Origin: Sthenelais limicola
Taxonomy: Eukaryota; Annelida; Polychaeta; Phyllodocida; Sigalionidae
Reading direction: 5' to 3'
Assembly: GCA_942159475.1 (NCBI GenBank)
Contig: OW804094.1
Coordinates: forward strand, 51,456,966 to 51,520,965
Length of the DNA: 64,000 bases
In this document: one piece after another, positions 12,471 through 24,950 of the stretch
Numbering within the stretch: position 1 is the stretch's first letter
Layout of the letters: every line of letters begins with the position of its first letter
Position numbers and translations under genes: made by a program
Notes under the pieces: model-generated
Seen by the model: the letters and a program-made list of their open reading frames with translations, nothing else
Databases searched by the model: none
Told to the model about the DNA's origin: nothing

Positions 12471-15400
12471 CAACCACCGCTTTTGAAAAAAGCCGCCATC
12501 GGCTAATTAAAGAGGAAAAAACGTTGTACCGGGACCCTAAACTACGGTAACGCAATAGGACATAGATCGACCCTTACAGATGGCTCTGCCCCGCAAATAG
12601 ATGCGCGTTCAGCTTTTTCTCAGATGTCAGTAGCCTACTACCGTATATTAGTAAGCAATGTTATTAGCTAGTGATTACTGAACAATATTGTCCAGATATA
12701 TAACCGCTGCGAGATAGATTTGTATGATTTGTATGGTTGGCTATGGTTACGTTAGGAAAGAAAAACAGTTGCCGATGAACTACCCTCCACCCAGCCGCCC
12801 CATTCTCCCCCCCCCCCCCACCCTACCCGGGCCTAGGCGCTGTTCACTGTCATTGAACAGCACCCCGGGTGTCAGTTGATGGAACGACGGAAGTGTTGCC
12901 AACGGTAGCGCCGGAGAGGATTGTCTTGGAACTAACGCTGCCCCGAACATGCCGTGAACGATGGCGGAATGACCATGCCAACTAGAAAATTAGCTCCTAT
13001 ATTTACGGACACTGTTTATCGAGTGAGAGCGATGGGCTTAATCCGCCTGAACTAAAGTGTACAGAACTGGTATGTAGGACGATTTCAATAGCTGAAAAAG
13101 TTTGTGACCGGGAAAAATAATGAGAACGAGCCAAGAATGATGAGTGTGTCTAGACGCTAAGCGTACAATTATTATGGGGGTTGCAACGGGTATTGAGATC
13201 GATAAGAAGTCTTTGACTTTTTCCCCTGGGAAAAAGCGGAAAGGTTGCTGTTCGTCTAGAAAAGAAGATATAAGCCCATTTACCACCAGCGAGGCCTGTG
13301 ATAAGATTTGAATCAATCGCCATTGCCGCATTTTAGTTCCGAGACAAGCCGCTCCGACGCTACCGTACGTCCTTGAACTTGCTTGCAAGCTGTCATGTGA
13401 TCAGGAGACTAGGAATTAGGTCGTACAGATTTATACAATGGCTTCCAAAACAAACGTAGAGAATCTAGGATTATCACATTAAAAAAGGTAACAAAATATA
13501 TACCGTACCGTAATCTAATTGTCTGCGTCATCGTATGGCTGTGCCATAGATCGGCGGCAGACATGACCAGGCAAAACACTTGACAACCCTTTTTTCTGAG
13601 CAGCAACACGTTTAGTGACCGCGGGTCTCCCGGGAAGGGTGGTGATGGCGGGGGGACGGTGGGCATATTCACGGGACGGCTGGGTGGAGGGGAGTTCGTC
13701 GGCAACTGTTTTTCTTTATTTATACAAGCAACTAGCCTAAAACTCAGATTCCCACACAACCCAATCCAGCGGTATGCTTCTGGACTCTTTGTGACAACCG
13801 CTTCTGAAAGAAGCTGCTTCAGCAGGATCACTACCCACAACAACGTCACACCCGCCATTACGGGTCCTCACGCATATATAGAGAGATGTGATACTTATCC
13901 CCCTGTTTGCCCACACGATCGTGCTACCCCACGTATTTTACCTGCAATGATGACACTCTAAAGAAGTTTTCCTCGCAATTTTGGCCGGAATCGATACATC
14001 AATTGTGTATATCAACGAAGATATAAGCAGATTTAGCCACCAGAAAGATGCATAGAACGTTTGAATGTGGCACCATTCCCACCCCATGCTACTCATATCA
14101 CTGCTGCCCGCGCTCGCCACCCATGCTTGTACACCTCCCATACACACACACACACTCACCCACTACCATATGCCCAGTTGGTCATGCCTCGGCAGAGGTG
14201 TGACCAACAAGTGTAATTAGACACTAAAACAAATGCGCTGAGGGTGTGTGTGGGCGGGGGGGGGAGGAGAACGGGACGGCTGGGTGGAGGGGAGTGCGTC
14301 GGTAAATGTTTTTCTTTATTCATATAACCTAATATTAACCATAGCAAACCCTACACAAATCCCAATATCTCGCCGGTTATACTCTGGACTCCCCGCGACT
14401 ACCGCTTCTGTAAGAAGCTGCCAACGGCAGAATCCCAAGGAAAATAGCAGTCGTACTGGTTATCATGTTTAAACGCCTAATATACTAGAACGACATTCAT
14501 GGCTGTCTCTGCCAACCAAATAAATGCTTATTCAGCTTATTCTCCGGTGTCAGTACTACCGTATATTAGTAAGCAACGTTATTAGCTAGTGATTACTGGA
14601 ACAATATTGTCCAGAAAATTACCGCAGCAAGACATTTATTTGTGGGAAGTAAATTGGTTATATTTCACCAGATCTGAACACTTTTAGATTGTTTTTATAT
14701 TTAAAAATAAAAGATCGTCCCACCCACCCACCCTGTCTCTACCCCTCCTACCTACAATATCCATTTGATTTAGTATCAAATAATGTAGCCTACACAACAC
14801 CAACGTGTTGGGTAGGCTACAACACCCACCCTATAAATAGCCTACATGTCAACAAGCTAGCTGGGTGTTATGTAAGGGTGGCAGTGGCTAGTAAGGCTAT
14901 AGCTGTTGGGTGGTTGAAGCTATGTAAACATGGCAGGAGTGAGTGACAACAGATAGAGGGTGCATGAATGTTTTGAAAACAGCATTTCTGGATCATGAAC
15001 ACAGTAGTTTTTCCAGACAAAAGGGTAGCTAACTAAGTCAAGTTTCTCTCAGACGAATTAGAGGTCGCCACTTACAGGGAAAACGTTAAAAAGAAGGCCA
15101 TAAGTATGGGTCGTGTCTATATGGGGAGTGGACGCTGATGGGTTGGGTGACGTCACTAATTTTAGAGAGGGGCTTATCCGCCCACAGAGGGCGGGTCGGT
15201 CACATCTCGTCTAGAAAAGAAGATATAAGCCCATTTACCACCAGCGAGGCCTGTAATATGATTTGAATCGATCGCCATTGCCGCATTTTAGTTCCGAGAC
15301 AAGCCGCTCCGGCCGCTTCGGCGCCACTACTGCTGGCTGTACACATGCCTCACACAGGCATGTGTATTATTAGACACCAAAACAAAAATGTAGGAGGGAA

Positions 15401-17290
15401 GCGGGAGCCAGGGGGTGGGGTGGTGGGCAGCATTGAAAATGAGAAAAAGATTCCATATTTATATGATACAAGTACATAGCCTAAGACACCACACCCAAAT
15501 TAATCTTGCGGTAATACTCTGGACGAACGGTGGCAAAACCGCTTATTTTAAATAAGCGAATGCTATTCACCTAAACATTGCGAACGCCACGCCATAACTG
15601 TACAATGATTATTAGAGTGGGGGTCCCGGGTCTGCTCAGGCTTTCTCGCACTTATTTTCCTACAAACTTAGGCATCCAGTACAATGAATGGCCAGCAAAG
15701 TAACAAAGCTATACATTAGTAAAGTCGAATTAACCGAAATGCACACAAGTAAATGACAATCTTCGTTCAACTTTCGTTAATATTAGTGTGAATGGGGATT
15801 CCATATCGGCCGATCGACCAATCACACAGCATGGTGACTACGTCCAAAATGCAGCATAATGTTTCATACAGAGTCCCATAGTAGTTGGAAGAGCCAGAAC
15901 AGCCGCTCTCAGCCAATCAGATCACGCGCCTATAGCATGACGTCATAGCGGCGGACCAGCATGGGGAAAGACCCATGGTCCAGGACAAAAACAACGACGG
16001 AATTTAGCTGTCATATTCAAGGTAGAAACTCCGGGATTGTTCCATTAAAAAGCTAACAAAATATAGATTCTTCTGCTAAAATATAAATGTATGCAGGTGC
16101 CTGATGGCGCAGCCATCAAGTCAACTGCAGACCTCGTCAAGCCAAACACCAGACAACCATTGCCTGTGTGTATAGGCTATAGCCAGCCGGGTGCCCAGCT
16201 CAGCTGTTCATTGCAAACGGGACGATTCCTTCGAGGAGGATGGCGATCCTTTATTATTAAATATAAAAACAATATTAGCTGTTCAGATCTGGTGAAATAT
16301 AACCAATTTCCTTCCCCCGAAATAAATATAGCCTATAGTATAGGCCTTCCTTGCTGCAGTTAACTTTCCTGGACGAGCACCACCTACGGTACCGCTATTC
16401 CTAGCAGGAATAGCTTTGCTCTGATACTCAAGTCACGTGGCCGGTGGACAGCCCAAAAGGGGAACAATACTATACAGACACTGCCTTCCGAAGACCCGTT
16501 TTAATGCTTTTTTTTTTCTGGAACTTTCTAACCGATCCCAGAAGCTAGAGTGAGTCAAGGGGAGCAAGGGGAACATGTGTCATTTACTAAATTAAATTAA
16601 AAAGTTATCACTAACCGCGTATTCGAAGCGAGGGCTGTCAGCAATGGCCGCCATAACAAAACAAAAAGTAGATGGGAAGAAGCCACTGCCGCTCTAAGCC
16701 AATCAGATCATCAGAAGCGATCACATGACCATGTGCACAATGACATCATATATAGCGGCAGGTCAGGGAAGCCCTCCGATCAGAAAAACAAAGCTCATAG
16801 CCTTTTGCAGGTAGAAAATCCGGGATTATCATTTATTCCATTAAAAAGGTAACAAAATATAGATTCTTCTGCTAAAATCTTAATGTCTGCTGGTCATTGG
16901 GTTGGTTGAACCCATACGACCTGAGCAGACAACTCAAAGCAAAACATCTGCAGACGAGAACGGCCGAAGCCCTGCATTCAAGGCTTCGGCAAGTGGCATG
17001 GTGGGAGGGAGGCTATATTGCCGTTTTTGTGCCGATCCTTTATCCAGCTAAATATAAAAACAATAATAGGCGTACAGATCTTGAGAAATATAACCAAACT
17101 ATTAAAATAATAATCCCTTGAGCGGTATACTTTCTGGACGAGGCGCGACCGACCCGCCCTCTATGAGGGTGGAATCCCATATCCGAAATTCCTCCCGTCG
17201 CCCTATAAATTAGTCCACTCCCCATATATGAACAACCCCTACTTATGGCCTAACTTTTGTTGTTATCCCAAGTTGCAACCTTATTATCGT
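12471..17290. repeat. Mosaic of related repeats in direct and inverted copies
   Basis: Several blocks recur here. Direct pairs: 12638-12760 with 14548-14635, 13250-13375 with 15210-15315, and 13660-13810 with 14268-14420. Inverted pairs: 15060-15200 with 17135-17285, and 14632-14712 with 16250-16335 and 17040-17105. A GATT-ATTAAAAA-GGTAACAAAATATA block occurs near 13470, 16035 and 16815 and, inverted, near 26940. The phrase ACTCTGGAC followed by ACCGCTTCTG recurs near 13785, 14385 and 15520. This looks like repeated insertion of one foldback-like or long-TIR family into itself. No transposase is visible. Open frames at 13038-13858 and 14689-14946 are not conserved and are judged non-coding. 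Confidence 0.7.
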
Positions 17291-20100
17291 CTCAAATGAA
17301 ACTTGTGTTAGTTACGAAGCCTTTTTATGGGAGGACTTATATATTATACGGTGTAACAAACTTGTACTTTTAAATATAAGAATTTGTTTAGACTACCACC
17401 TCTCTCGGACCTCTCACACACACTGCACCTTCACTCACTGACATAGCTTCACACGCCCCAGTACCACACACTGCCCCTGCCACTGCCTGCCACTAGTGTG
17501 TGTGTAGCCTTGAGGCAAGGCTACACACAGGTATCAAACCTTAAAGTGACTCTTCTCGCTGTTCTGGGCTAGAATCACAAGTAATGGAATTTCTTCCCAA
17601 TATTCTAGTATATTATGCGTCTGAACCTCCCAAACAAATCCCTGGAGGTGCGGAAATTATATATTTCATACTTTAACTGATATTTTAAGGTAAAGAGAGG
17701 GAATTTATTTATAGCAGCCGTCGTCAATTCGGGTGAGCAACCGTTGTGGTTAGTGAAGTTGTCATGCGCAGTAGGTCACAGGAGAGATTACTCCAATCAG
17801 CGTTGAGGTCACCCAGTTTGGCCAGTGTAACCACAAGCTGACTGGGAAAGTGACAAGGTTTTGTGATGCGTTTTTTAAAGTTAGGAAGAAATTCCAAATG
17901 ATACATTTAATGTAAAAGTGAATCAGCAAGAGAGAGGGCTAAATTAGAACAAAAAAATAGGCATGACACTGGCCATTTTGCGATTTGAACTAGATTGACA
18001 GTTCTCCTAAACCACATTGTGACCTAGTTCTATGAATTCAAACCACCATGGAGGAGGTGCAGGGACGAGTGAGGCAAGTTACAAAAGGATTGTATTTTCA
18101 CAGCAAATGGGAAAGCTAAAAGAAAAATAAGATCGTGATAGGACTAAGATGGTTTGATTTAGTTGTTGAGTACATTTACAAGGTGATTCTTGACTACTCC
18201 CAAACCTATGTTTTTAACTAGCTTAGCCACTTTAACACATGGATTCTAATGTGATGGGAGGAGTGAAGGATGGGTGGGTGGTGGGCATGCAGTGTATTTC
18301 AAGGTGAGAAAAAGGCGTGAAAGGTATAATTATTGCATAAACAAGCTCTGAGACGTCCTTGCTGCGCGAATTTAAATCTGCACAAGTGCTTAGTGCGCGA
18401 ATATTTATCTGCGCGAAAATAAATACGTTTACAGTATAAGAACAAAAACCGAAAATAAAATAAGTACAGCAAGCAAAAGTACTAGCGGGTAAAATTTCTG
18501 GACTATTAGGTGTCACTGGCATATTTATATGCCTTATAGGCAGAACCGACGATTTGAGCCACACCCACAAAATTATCGATACTACCATCTATGTAACTGA
18601 TTGGCCGGCGATCGTCCCAAAATCCTACTTACCGAGTTCCAATCGACGCAAACAGGCCTAGGGAAATTATATAGACTGCGATTACCTCCAATACATCAAG
18701 GTCTTTCTGGTATAATAAGTGAGAAATAACCAATTCCCCGACCCCTATATGCTAAAGGATGAACGGACATTTTACGCTGCGTACGGCCGCATGGCATGTT
18801 CGGTAACACTCGGCATCGCATCTTCGGTAATACTCGGGGAAAAAATCAACCAATCACAGGGCGCGTTACATTAACCTTGAGCTAGGCTCTCAGCCAATGG
18901 GATCACCCCTTCCAAACATTACTCGGCATGCCATGTAGACGGCCCCATAGGCCAGCAACATGGCTGTCATCTCGGCGGTGGGAGGGTTACGGTGTCGGCA
19001 AAGCCTTTTTAAAAATAGCCTAAAGTTTTGTTAATAATATAATGTGCTATTTAATTTAAGAGTTCTTTGTTGTGGCGATAGTCTAATCTGGTGCCAGTCA
19101 CCCTCTGGACAAACCCAAGCGTATTACATTGCCGCTGTGATTCTTTAATGGCCCCCTCACACTGTAGGCCTACACATGCATACGACAAGTTGTTGACGAC
19201 AAAACTCAAATGCTGAATCGGATTGTAGGCCTACAGTCATAACAGTGTGAGTGCCAGTTGTGACACTTACAACTCAGACTCAGCGAGTCGTAGCCTAAGA
19301 CTTACAACTCAGAAAACAGGGGGGGGGGGAAACAAAAAAAAAACAAAAAAAACAAAACAATTTGGGCTATCCGTTACAACGTGCATTCATTAAGCACACA
19401 AGACATGAATTTATTGTAAGGTATTTTATACAAGAAATAAATGGGGAAGAGGACTTCCGGTGGCTACTCTGAGTCAATAGAAGTGCAGGGGTTGCTCCCC
19501 GTTTATTTTTTCAGGTTTCTTCCAGGAAAACATAACAGAACAGCCATCATTTTCAGTATAGGACTATACGAACTAACCAAGACAGTAAATACCCGCTTTT
19601 GTTGAACATTCATACCTGATCTCCAACGAAAAACATAACTTTCGAGTCGGCAAGACACCGATCTTTGAATTTCTCGCGCCATTACGAGCGAGGTAGGGAG
19701 AACCTAAGAAAAGTGGTATTGAGAGACCAATAGCTGGACTTGCTTTGTTATATCAGTGCTCATATCAGGACAAAAAGCTCGGACATACTAACCTCACCAT
19801 CCGTATTACGAGGGAAAGTGATTCTAACTATACATAAAGGAGTTTAAAAGCTTTTTGCAGTTGATACCAAAAGGTCAAGGCCATCAGCTAGAGAACCTTA
19901 CTTCCGGTTGCAACAACCTTGACCCCCCAAAACAAGCACCCACCACGCCGCTGCCTACGCAGCATAGAAACAAAGGAAACAAGACAAACTTTGCCCCCAA
20001 AATAGGTACCGTAAATCCAATTGAAAAGAAACTCTGACTCTTGACACGAGAAATCTAGTATTTATGTGTGTGTAATATAAAGATACAAAGTTTGGCGTAG
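17291..20100. other. Non-coding stretch upstream of the retroelement nest
   Basis: No gene recognised. Around 18840-18960 there is an ATCAACCAATCACAGG segment echoing the CCAATCA blocks near 15815, 15910 and 16700, probably more of the repeat mosaic. A G-run followed by an A-rich run lies at 19320-19360. An A/T-rich leader precedes the LINE ORF1. Confidence 0.4.
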
Positions 20101-20229
20101 CCGTAGCGAGGCGCCTTCTTGCTCAAGTCCGCCATTTTGAAAAAACTGAAAAAAGCAAAAGCGCCCGATCTAAAGAGGTTGATACAGCGGCTGCAACTGC
20201 GTTGCACCGGGTATTCGCTAAGAAACACC

Positions 20230-21638
20230 ATGTCCAATCCTAACGCGAAAAAGCACAAAGGGCAGAAGGAAGACGCACATGCCTTTGATGAGGTAGACGA
20301 AAACGACATGGATTGCGGACAGCATGAAGAGGCCCTTTCCTCCTCTTCAAGCGAAGAAGAGCTCGAAGAAGTAGAAGTGGACCTAACTGGAGCCCCAGAT
20401 TATGTCCACAGTGTGTTTAAAGTGTTATCTGGGCAATTGAAAATTGACATGAATAAAATTAGGAAAAAACAAGTCAGAACTGACAAGAAAATCGCAGTAC
20501 TGAATAAAGACAACGTTAAACGTGACAAAGAAGCCACTACGAATAGAAAAAAAGTGAAGAAAATCGAGATCGAACACAGAGCTCTCAAAGAGGGAGCTGT
20601 AATGAAAACAGACCAAAATTACCAAAAGCTAGTACAGAGTGCCGAAGACAAACTGGAGGAGAAGCTCCAGGAAGAAATAGAAAAGAATGCTCATAAGCTT
20701 ATCCTAGAGGGGATACCAAGCGAGGTCAAAGAGAATGAAACCATCCTGAACCACAAAATAACCAACAAATAATGAAGGCCCCAGTGACTGGAATTGAGAA
20801 GTTCTACAGGATTGGGGATGAGGATGGCGCAGCCATCAAAATTGTGTTTCACAACAAAGAAGAAGCAGAAGCCGTATGGGACAAACGCTCCAACTTGAAG
20901 GACCAGGAAAAGGTCGATGGGAAGAAACCCATATTTATGAAACCAGGGAAACCAGGAAATCAGGGACAGAATCCAAAGAGCCAACCAAGTAGTCAGAGCA
21001 GCCCGAGCTGCCAAAAAAAGCGCTTATAATGACATGGGAAATGTGAGGATAGGCAAAGTCAGATACCCGCATAACAAGCTAGACGCAGTCCCTACTGAAT
21101 TTTCGCCAGCCTACCTCTCCAAAAGAGAGTCCAAGGAGGTGCTGGTATTCCTGTCAAAGGAAAACCCGCTATCCAACCATTATTACGCCCCCTTCTTCAC
21201 CGTCCAAAAAAGGTTTGTGCACATGGAACAGTACCTGGCCTATTCCAGAGCCAGGGTCGAGCAAAACGCCATTAAAGCCAAATATGTTATGGATGAATCG
21301 GATCCCATGAAATGCAAAGTAGTTTTGGATGAGTTCAAAAAAGAATGCGACGGCACAGAGTGGGAAAGGAGGTCAAAGATCCTCACCGCAGGGTTACGTG
21401 CCAAACTTGAGAGCAACGAGTCGTCAAGAACTACCTGTTAGATACAGGTGATAAAAAATTAGGAGAAGCTACCAAAAACAAGACATGGGGCATTGGCCTC
21501 TCACTCTACGACCCCAAGAACCTGGACCCCGCCGAGTGGACAGGCGAAAACCTGCTCGGAAAAATGTGGGAAGTGATCCGCGAAGTCTACAACAAAAAGG
21601 AAAAATTGGAAGGAATGTTCCAAAACAAGACAGAATAA
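20230..21638 (+). pseudogene. Non-LTR retrotransposon ORF1 with C-terminal NADAR domain, three frameshifts
   Basis: The start is ATG 20230 (MSNPNAKK). A Ser/Glu-acidic stretch is followed by a long charged coiled coil (about 20420-20690). Next comes an ORF1-type RNA-binding fold: LILEGIPSEV, then in a shifted frame FYRIGDEDGAAIKIVF and VWDKRSNLK. A shift near 20940 brings in the basic C-terminal segment RIQRANQVVRAARAAKK. The frame then runs on without a stop into a NADAR-like domain: PLSNHYYAPFF, FVHMEQYLAYSRA and WERRSKILTAGL, a third shift near 21430, then YLLDTGDKKLGEA, TWGIGLSLYD and GENLLGKMWEVIRE, with a stop at 21636-21638. NADAR proteins are linked to NAD/ADP-ribose chemistry, and some remove ADP-ribose from guanine. 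The His-Met-Glu, Trp-Gly and Gly-Glu-Asn-Leu-Leu-Gly positions typical of the family are present. As it stands the copy cannot make a full protein. Confidence 0.78.
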
Positions 21639-21690
21639 AACATCTGCTCCTATAATAATGTTTATTTAGAACTATTGATTCACCGTCTCG

Positions 21691-21913
21691 ATGGAGAACT
21701 CAATCAAGATAAACCTTATCTCTCTTAGTACTAACGGTATCAAACAGATAGAAAAGAGAAAGTCTATCTTTTCGAAATTAAGTAAATATAGAAAGAGTAT
21801 TATTGGGCTTCAAGAAACCCACAGTACCCAGAAAGATTTCAGTGTATGGCGAGCCCAATGGAAGGGCCAGTTTTTTGTTAACCACGGCCTCCCCAATAGT
21901 AGAGGAGTCGCTC
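21691..21913 (+). pseudogene. Non-LTR retrotransposon ORF2, N-terminal endonuclease fragment
   Basis: Fifty-two bases after ORF1, a second frame opens with MENSIKINLISLSTNGIK. It contains KYRKSIIGLQETHS, the second conserved block of the APE-type endonuclease of LINE ORF2 proteins, and NSRGVAL, the start of the next block. It is cut at 21914 by an LTR, and no reverse transcriptase domain follows in the window. The order of coiled-coil ORF1 then endonuclease ORF2 identifies 20.1-21.9 kb as a LINE. The clade (L1/Tx1-like) is a guess. Confidence 0.75.
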
Positions 21914-22255
21914 TGTTACAACTAGTGTAACACAAAAGGTAACGAAGTATTGAAGTTTGAAGAAGTATTTATTCCTGGTACAGGTATACAATGTGATGGT
22001 ATAACCTAGTTGGAATCCGGCAGGTAACTAATGAGTAAGGGGTCAGAGAGCCCCTTATATCCTAGGGGAGGCTTACCATCAGGTCAGCCTACCACCCTCA
22101 TTGGTGGGCGTGGCTAGACCAATGGGGATGAGGGATTACTCATTATAGAGGTAGCCTCCATGGAGGTAGGAGCTACGGTGAAGGTATAGGCATATGGCCA
22201 TTAATAATTAAAATTTTAGGTACACTAATATATTATGACACAATGAGTTATAACA
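21914..22255 (-). repeat. 342-bp LTR of an LTR retrotransposon (minus orientation)
   Basis: It begins TGTTACAACTAGTGTAACAC, within LINE ORF2, and ends GAGTTATAACA, so it has TG..CA ends with a short inverted repeat. Immediately inside is TATTATCCCCCAATTACTAT, whose complement is a purine-rich tract ending GGGGGATAATA next to the LTR. That is the expected polypurine tract if the element lies on the minus strand. It is a relative of the 268-bp LTRs at 22704 and 23298. I found no second copy of this longer LTR in the window. Confidence 0.72.
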
Positions 22256-22703
22256 TATTATCCCCCAATTACTATACATCGCTCCGCCGATGAGATATTA
22301 ATTAAAATTACACTGATTGTGGCATAAGGCTTAAAGTTATATAAGATTATGTAATAGGCGGATGCATTATGTAAGATAATGTAATAAAAAACATGAATAT
22401 CAAGGTGACATATTGTAACCGTCACCTGTACCAGAATATAATTTAATAAAAGATATTACATGATGTTGCATAATACTGCATAATTCTATGTAATTGATTA
22501 TGCAATAACATTAAAATTGAAATATGGACTGTGAGTATTAATACAGTTCCAGTACTGTGTAACCTTGCATAATAATTATGCAATTAAAATGATTAATCAA
22601 AATTATTAAAAGTACAGTGGCAACAGTGCCCTGTAATATTACGTGAGAATTACGCAATTAAAGTTATGAAAATTTGCATAATTAAATTACTTATGCAATG
22701 TTA
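22256..22703 (-). other. A/T-rich internal sequence of the longer LTR element
   Basis: Follows the 342-bp LTR and its polypurine tract. It is rich in ATGTAAGAT and TAATGTAATA words and has no coding frame. The miniature LTR element interrupts it at 22704, and similar A/T-rich words (TTACGTAAGATTAC) resume at 23566. Confidence 0.5.
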
Positions 22704-23565
22704 TGTTATACGTAGTGTAACACAAGGAAAAGGAGCTGTAGCGTAGAGTGTAGTAGCGTAGCTTTATTGTACGATCTTAAGTGAAGTTAGGGGTTCACAA
22801 CCCTTCATTATATCCTAGGGGGACACCCTGCACGCAGGCAGGTGCTCCCTGATTGGGCGGCAATGGCGCCCAATCAATATCGAGATAAATATCAGTTGGG
22901 CTTGACCCCTCGGACAGGTAACATGTATGTAAGAAATAAAATTTTAGGGTATGTTACCACGAGGTATAACATATTATCCCCCAATTACTATGTTGCTGTT
23001 GCTGCTGTTGTCCAATACCTGTCCATAAGGTATTAGCTCCGGGTGTGACAGTTGCGGAAGTGGTAATTGTCACGTCCGTGATACTTGCAGTGGTGTTTAC
23101 TGCCGCAGTCTCATGTGTGGAGGTCTGAGGTGCGGTGGACATCGTGATGTCGTCCTTTTTGCTACTTTTGTGGCGTTTTCTCTCTTCCACTATTCTCCTT
23201 TGTTCTAGGCGGCGTTGCTCAGCTTTAAGGCGCTCCTGTTTAGATTGCCTCAAATTGTGCATTTAAAGGCACCAGAATCGATGGTTCTCTACCAATATGT
23301 TATACGTAGTGTAACACAAGGAAAAGGAGCTGTAGCGTAGAGTGTAGTAGCATAGCTTTATTGTACGATCTTAAGTGAAGTAAGGGGTTCACAACCCTTC
23401 ATTATATCCTAGGGGGACACCCTGCACGCAGGCAGGTGCTCCCTGATTGGGCGGCGATGGCGCCCAATCAATATCGAGATAAATATCAGTTGGGCTTGAC
23501 CCCTCGGACAGGTAACATGTATGTAAGAAATAAAATTTTAGGGTATGTTACCACGAGGTATAACA
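22704..23565 (-). mobile_element. Miniature LTR retrotransposon with two 268-bp LTRs
   Basis: LTRs at 22704-22971 and 23298-23565 both begin TGTTATACGTAGTGTAAC and end ACGAGGTATAACA. By eye I count about three differences between them. The 4-bp GTTA flanks both sides (22700-22703 and 23566-23569). The internal region is only 326 bp. Read on the minus strand, it starts with TTGGTAGAGAACC, a possible tRNA primer-binding site next to the 5' LTR. It carries a short basic frame (MHNLRQSKQERLKAEQRR) and ends in the purine tract GGGGGATAATA before the 3' LTR. There is no protease, RT or integrase, so it would depend on a full-length relative. It is nested in the longer LTR element. Confidence 0.88.
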
Positions 23566-24950
23566 GTTACGTAAGATTACATAATTTAAGATGGAAAGAT
23601 AAGAGAAATTTAATTTAATTAATCAAATCCAATAAATTGAATTAAATTAAATCAAAATAAAAATTAAATTGAATTAATTAAAATTGAAACAAACTAAATT
23701 GACACAAATAAAATTGACATCAATTAAACCAAGTTAAATTGAATTAAATTGAACCACAAACCAAATTAAATTGAAATTAAAATCAATTTAATCATTATGT
23801 AAGATTACGTAATAGTTATGTAATTAATAGATAAGGTAAATAAAATTTACTTAAACCAGTGGTTCAATTAACTTGTAATAGTTACGTAATAAAATTAATG
23901 CAAAGATTAGGGATAAGAAGTTAAAGTTACTCAGAATGAGCTTGTAGAAATGACCAAATTTGATAATTCACATTCAATAACAGCATACATAATACACAAG
24001 TATAGGCAGGCAGATCCAGGATGGCGAATCCATCCCCCAGATCTGAGTGTAGTCTTGGACATTGCAAGTTTTGAATTAAATATATCTCAAATTTTGAGTC
24101 AGGCTCTTGGGATAAAGAATGTTCGTGGCGAATTAAGTTCATGAAAGTCTCTGTTTAAGTTAATAGGAAGTTTATGGAGTATCCTCCCCGGTGAGAGTTC
24201 TTCACCACTCCGTTGGTGTATAGCTGTAGTGTTATACCCGCTTTTCTTTTTGCCTTATCTTTAAATCCAATTACATAATATTGCATAACATATATGAATA
24301 TTAATATGCGATATGATATGATGTTCCATAACTTTATGAATCATGATTAACTAATGTGAAATATGAATCATTATGCATGTCCAGAGGTAAGGAGACACCT
24401 GCCGCCATATTACATAACTATCAGACAGACGACAGGCTGTCTCCACATGTAACCATATGTTATCTTACTAATTACTCGCCATGTCTAGGTTACTGATTAT
24501 CATCTACACACACCATGCCTCTAATTACTAGTATAAACAACAGCTGCTGTCCCAGCAGGAGGTGGGACCTCATAGACCACCATTGGTCAACCATATAGAA
24601 CCTCACAATTGGCTAATTAGTATTCAGCTTATTATTGGTTAATTATTGAATTGTATCATGGGAGACATGCTCCCTTCTTTCCTATTGGATTACCTCGATG
24701 TACCACTCCGTATATAACATGCATGATTCACAGGATAAAGCAGATATTATTGAAACCGCAACTTGACCTCAACTCTTCTCATTTACTTCATTACATCATT
24801 CAGATCGAAGCTCTACCTTTTCATATACTTAATATTATTGATCACTTCAATGGTGAAGAACCCTAAAATTCTCGGACTTATGAAACTTAACTAGCTCGCT
24901 ACTGGAACGCTAGATTATTTTTCTGGAACACCCACACACTGGAGCATCAA
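23566..24950. other. A/T-rich retroelement-derived sequence, possible LTR before the gag-like ORF
   Basis: 23566-23830 is almost only AATTAAATTGAATT-type words. From about 24230 to 24930 the base composition changes. There is a GTATATAACATGC TATA-like site near 24710, and TGGAACACCCACACACTGGAG sits just before the gag-like frame at 24922. That arrangement could be an LTR with its primer-binding site, but I see no second copy, so the call is weak. Confidence 0.35.

Noticed and set aside
13038..14472. Several open frames of 60-149 codons
   Set aside because: They overlap on both strands, lie inside dispersed repeats and show no conserved motif.
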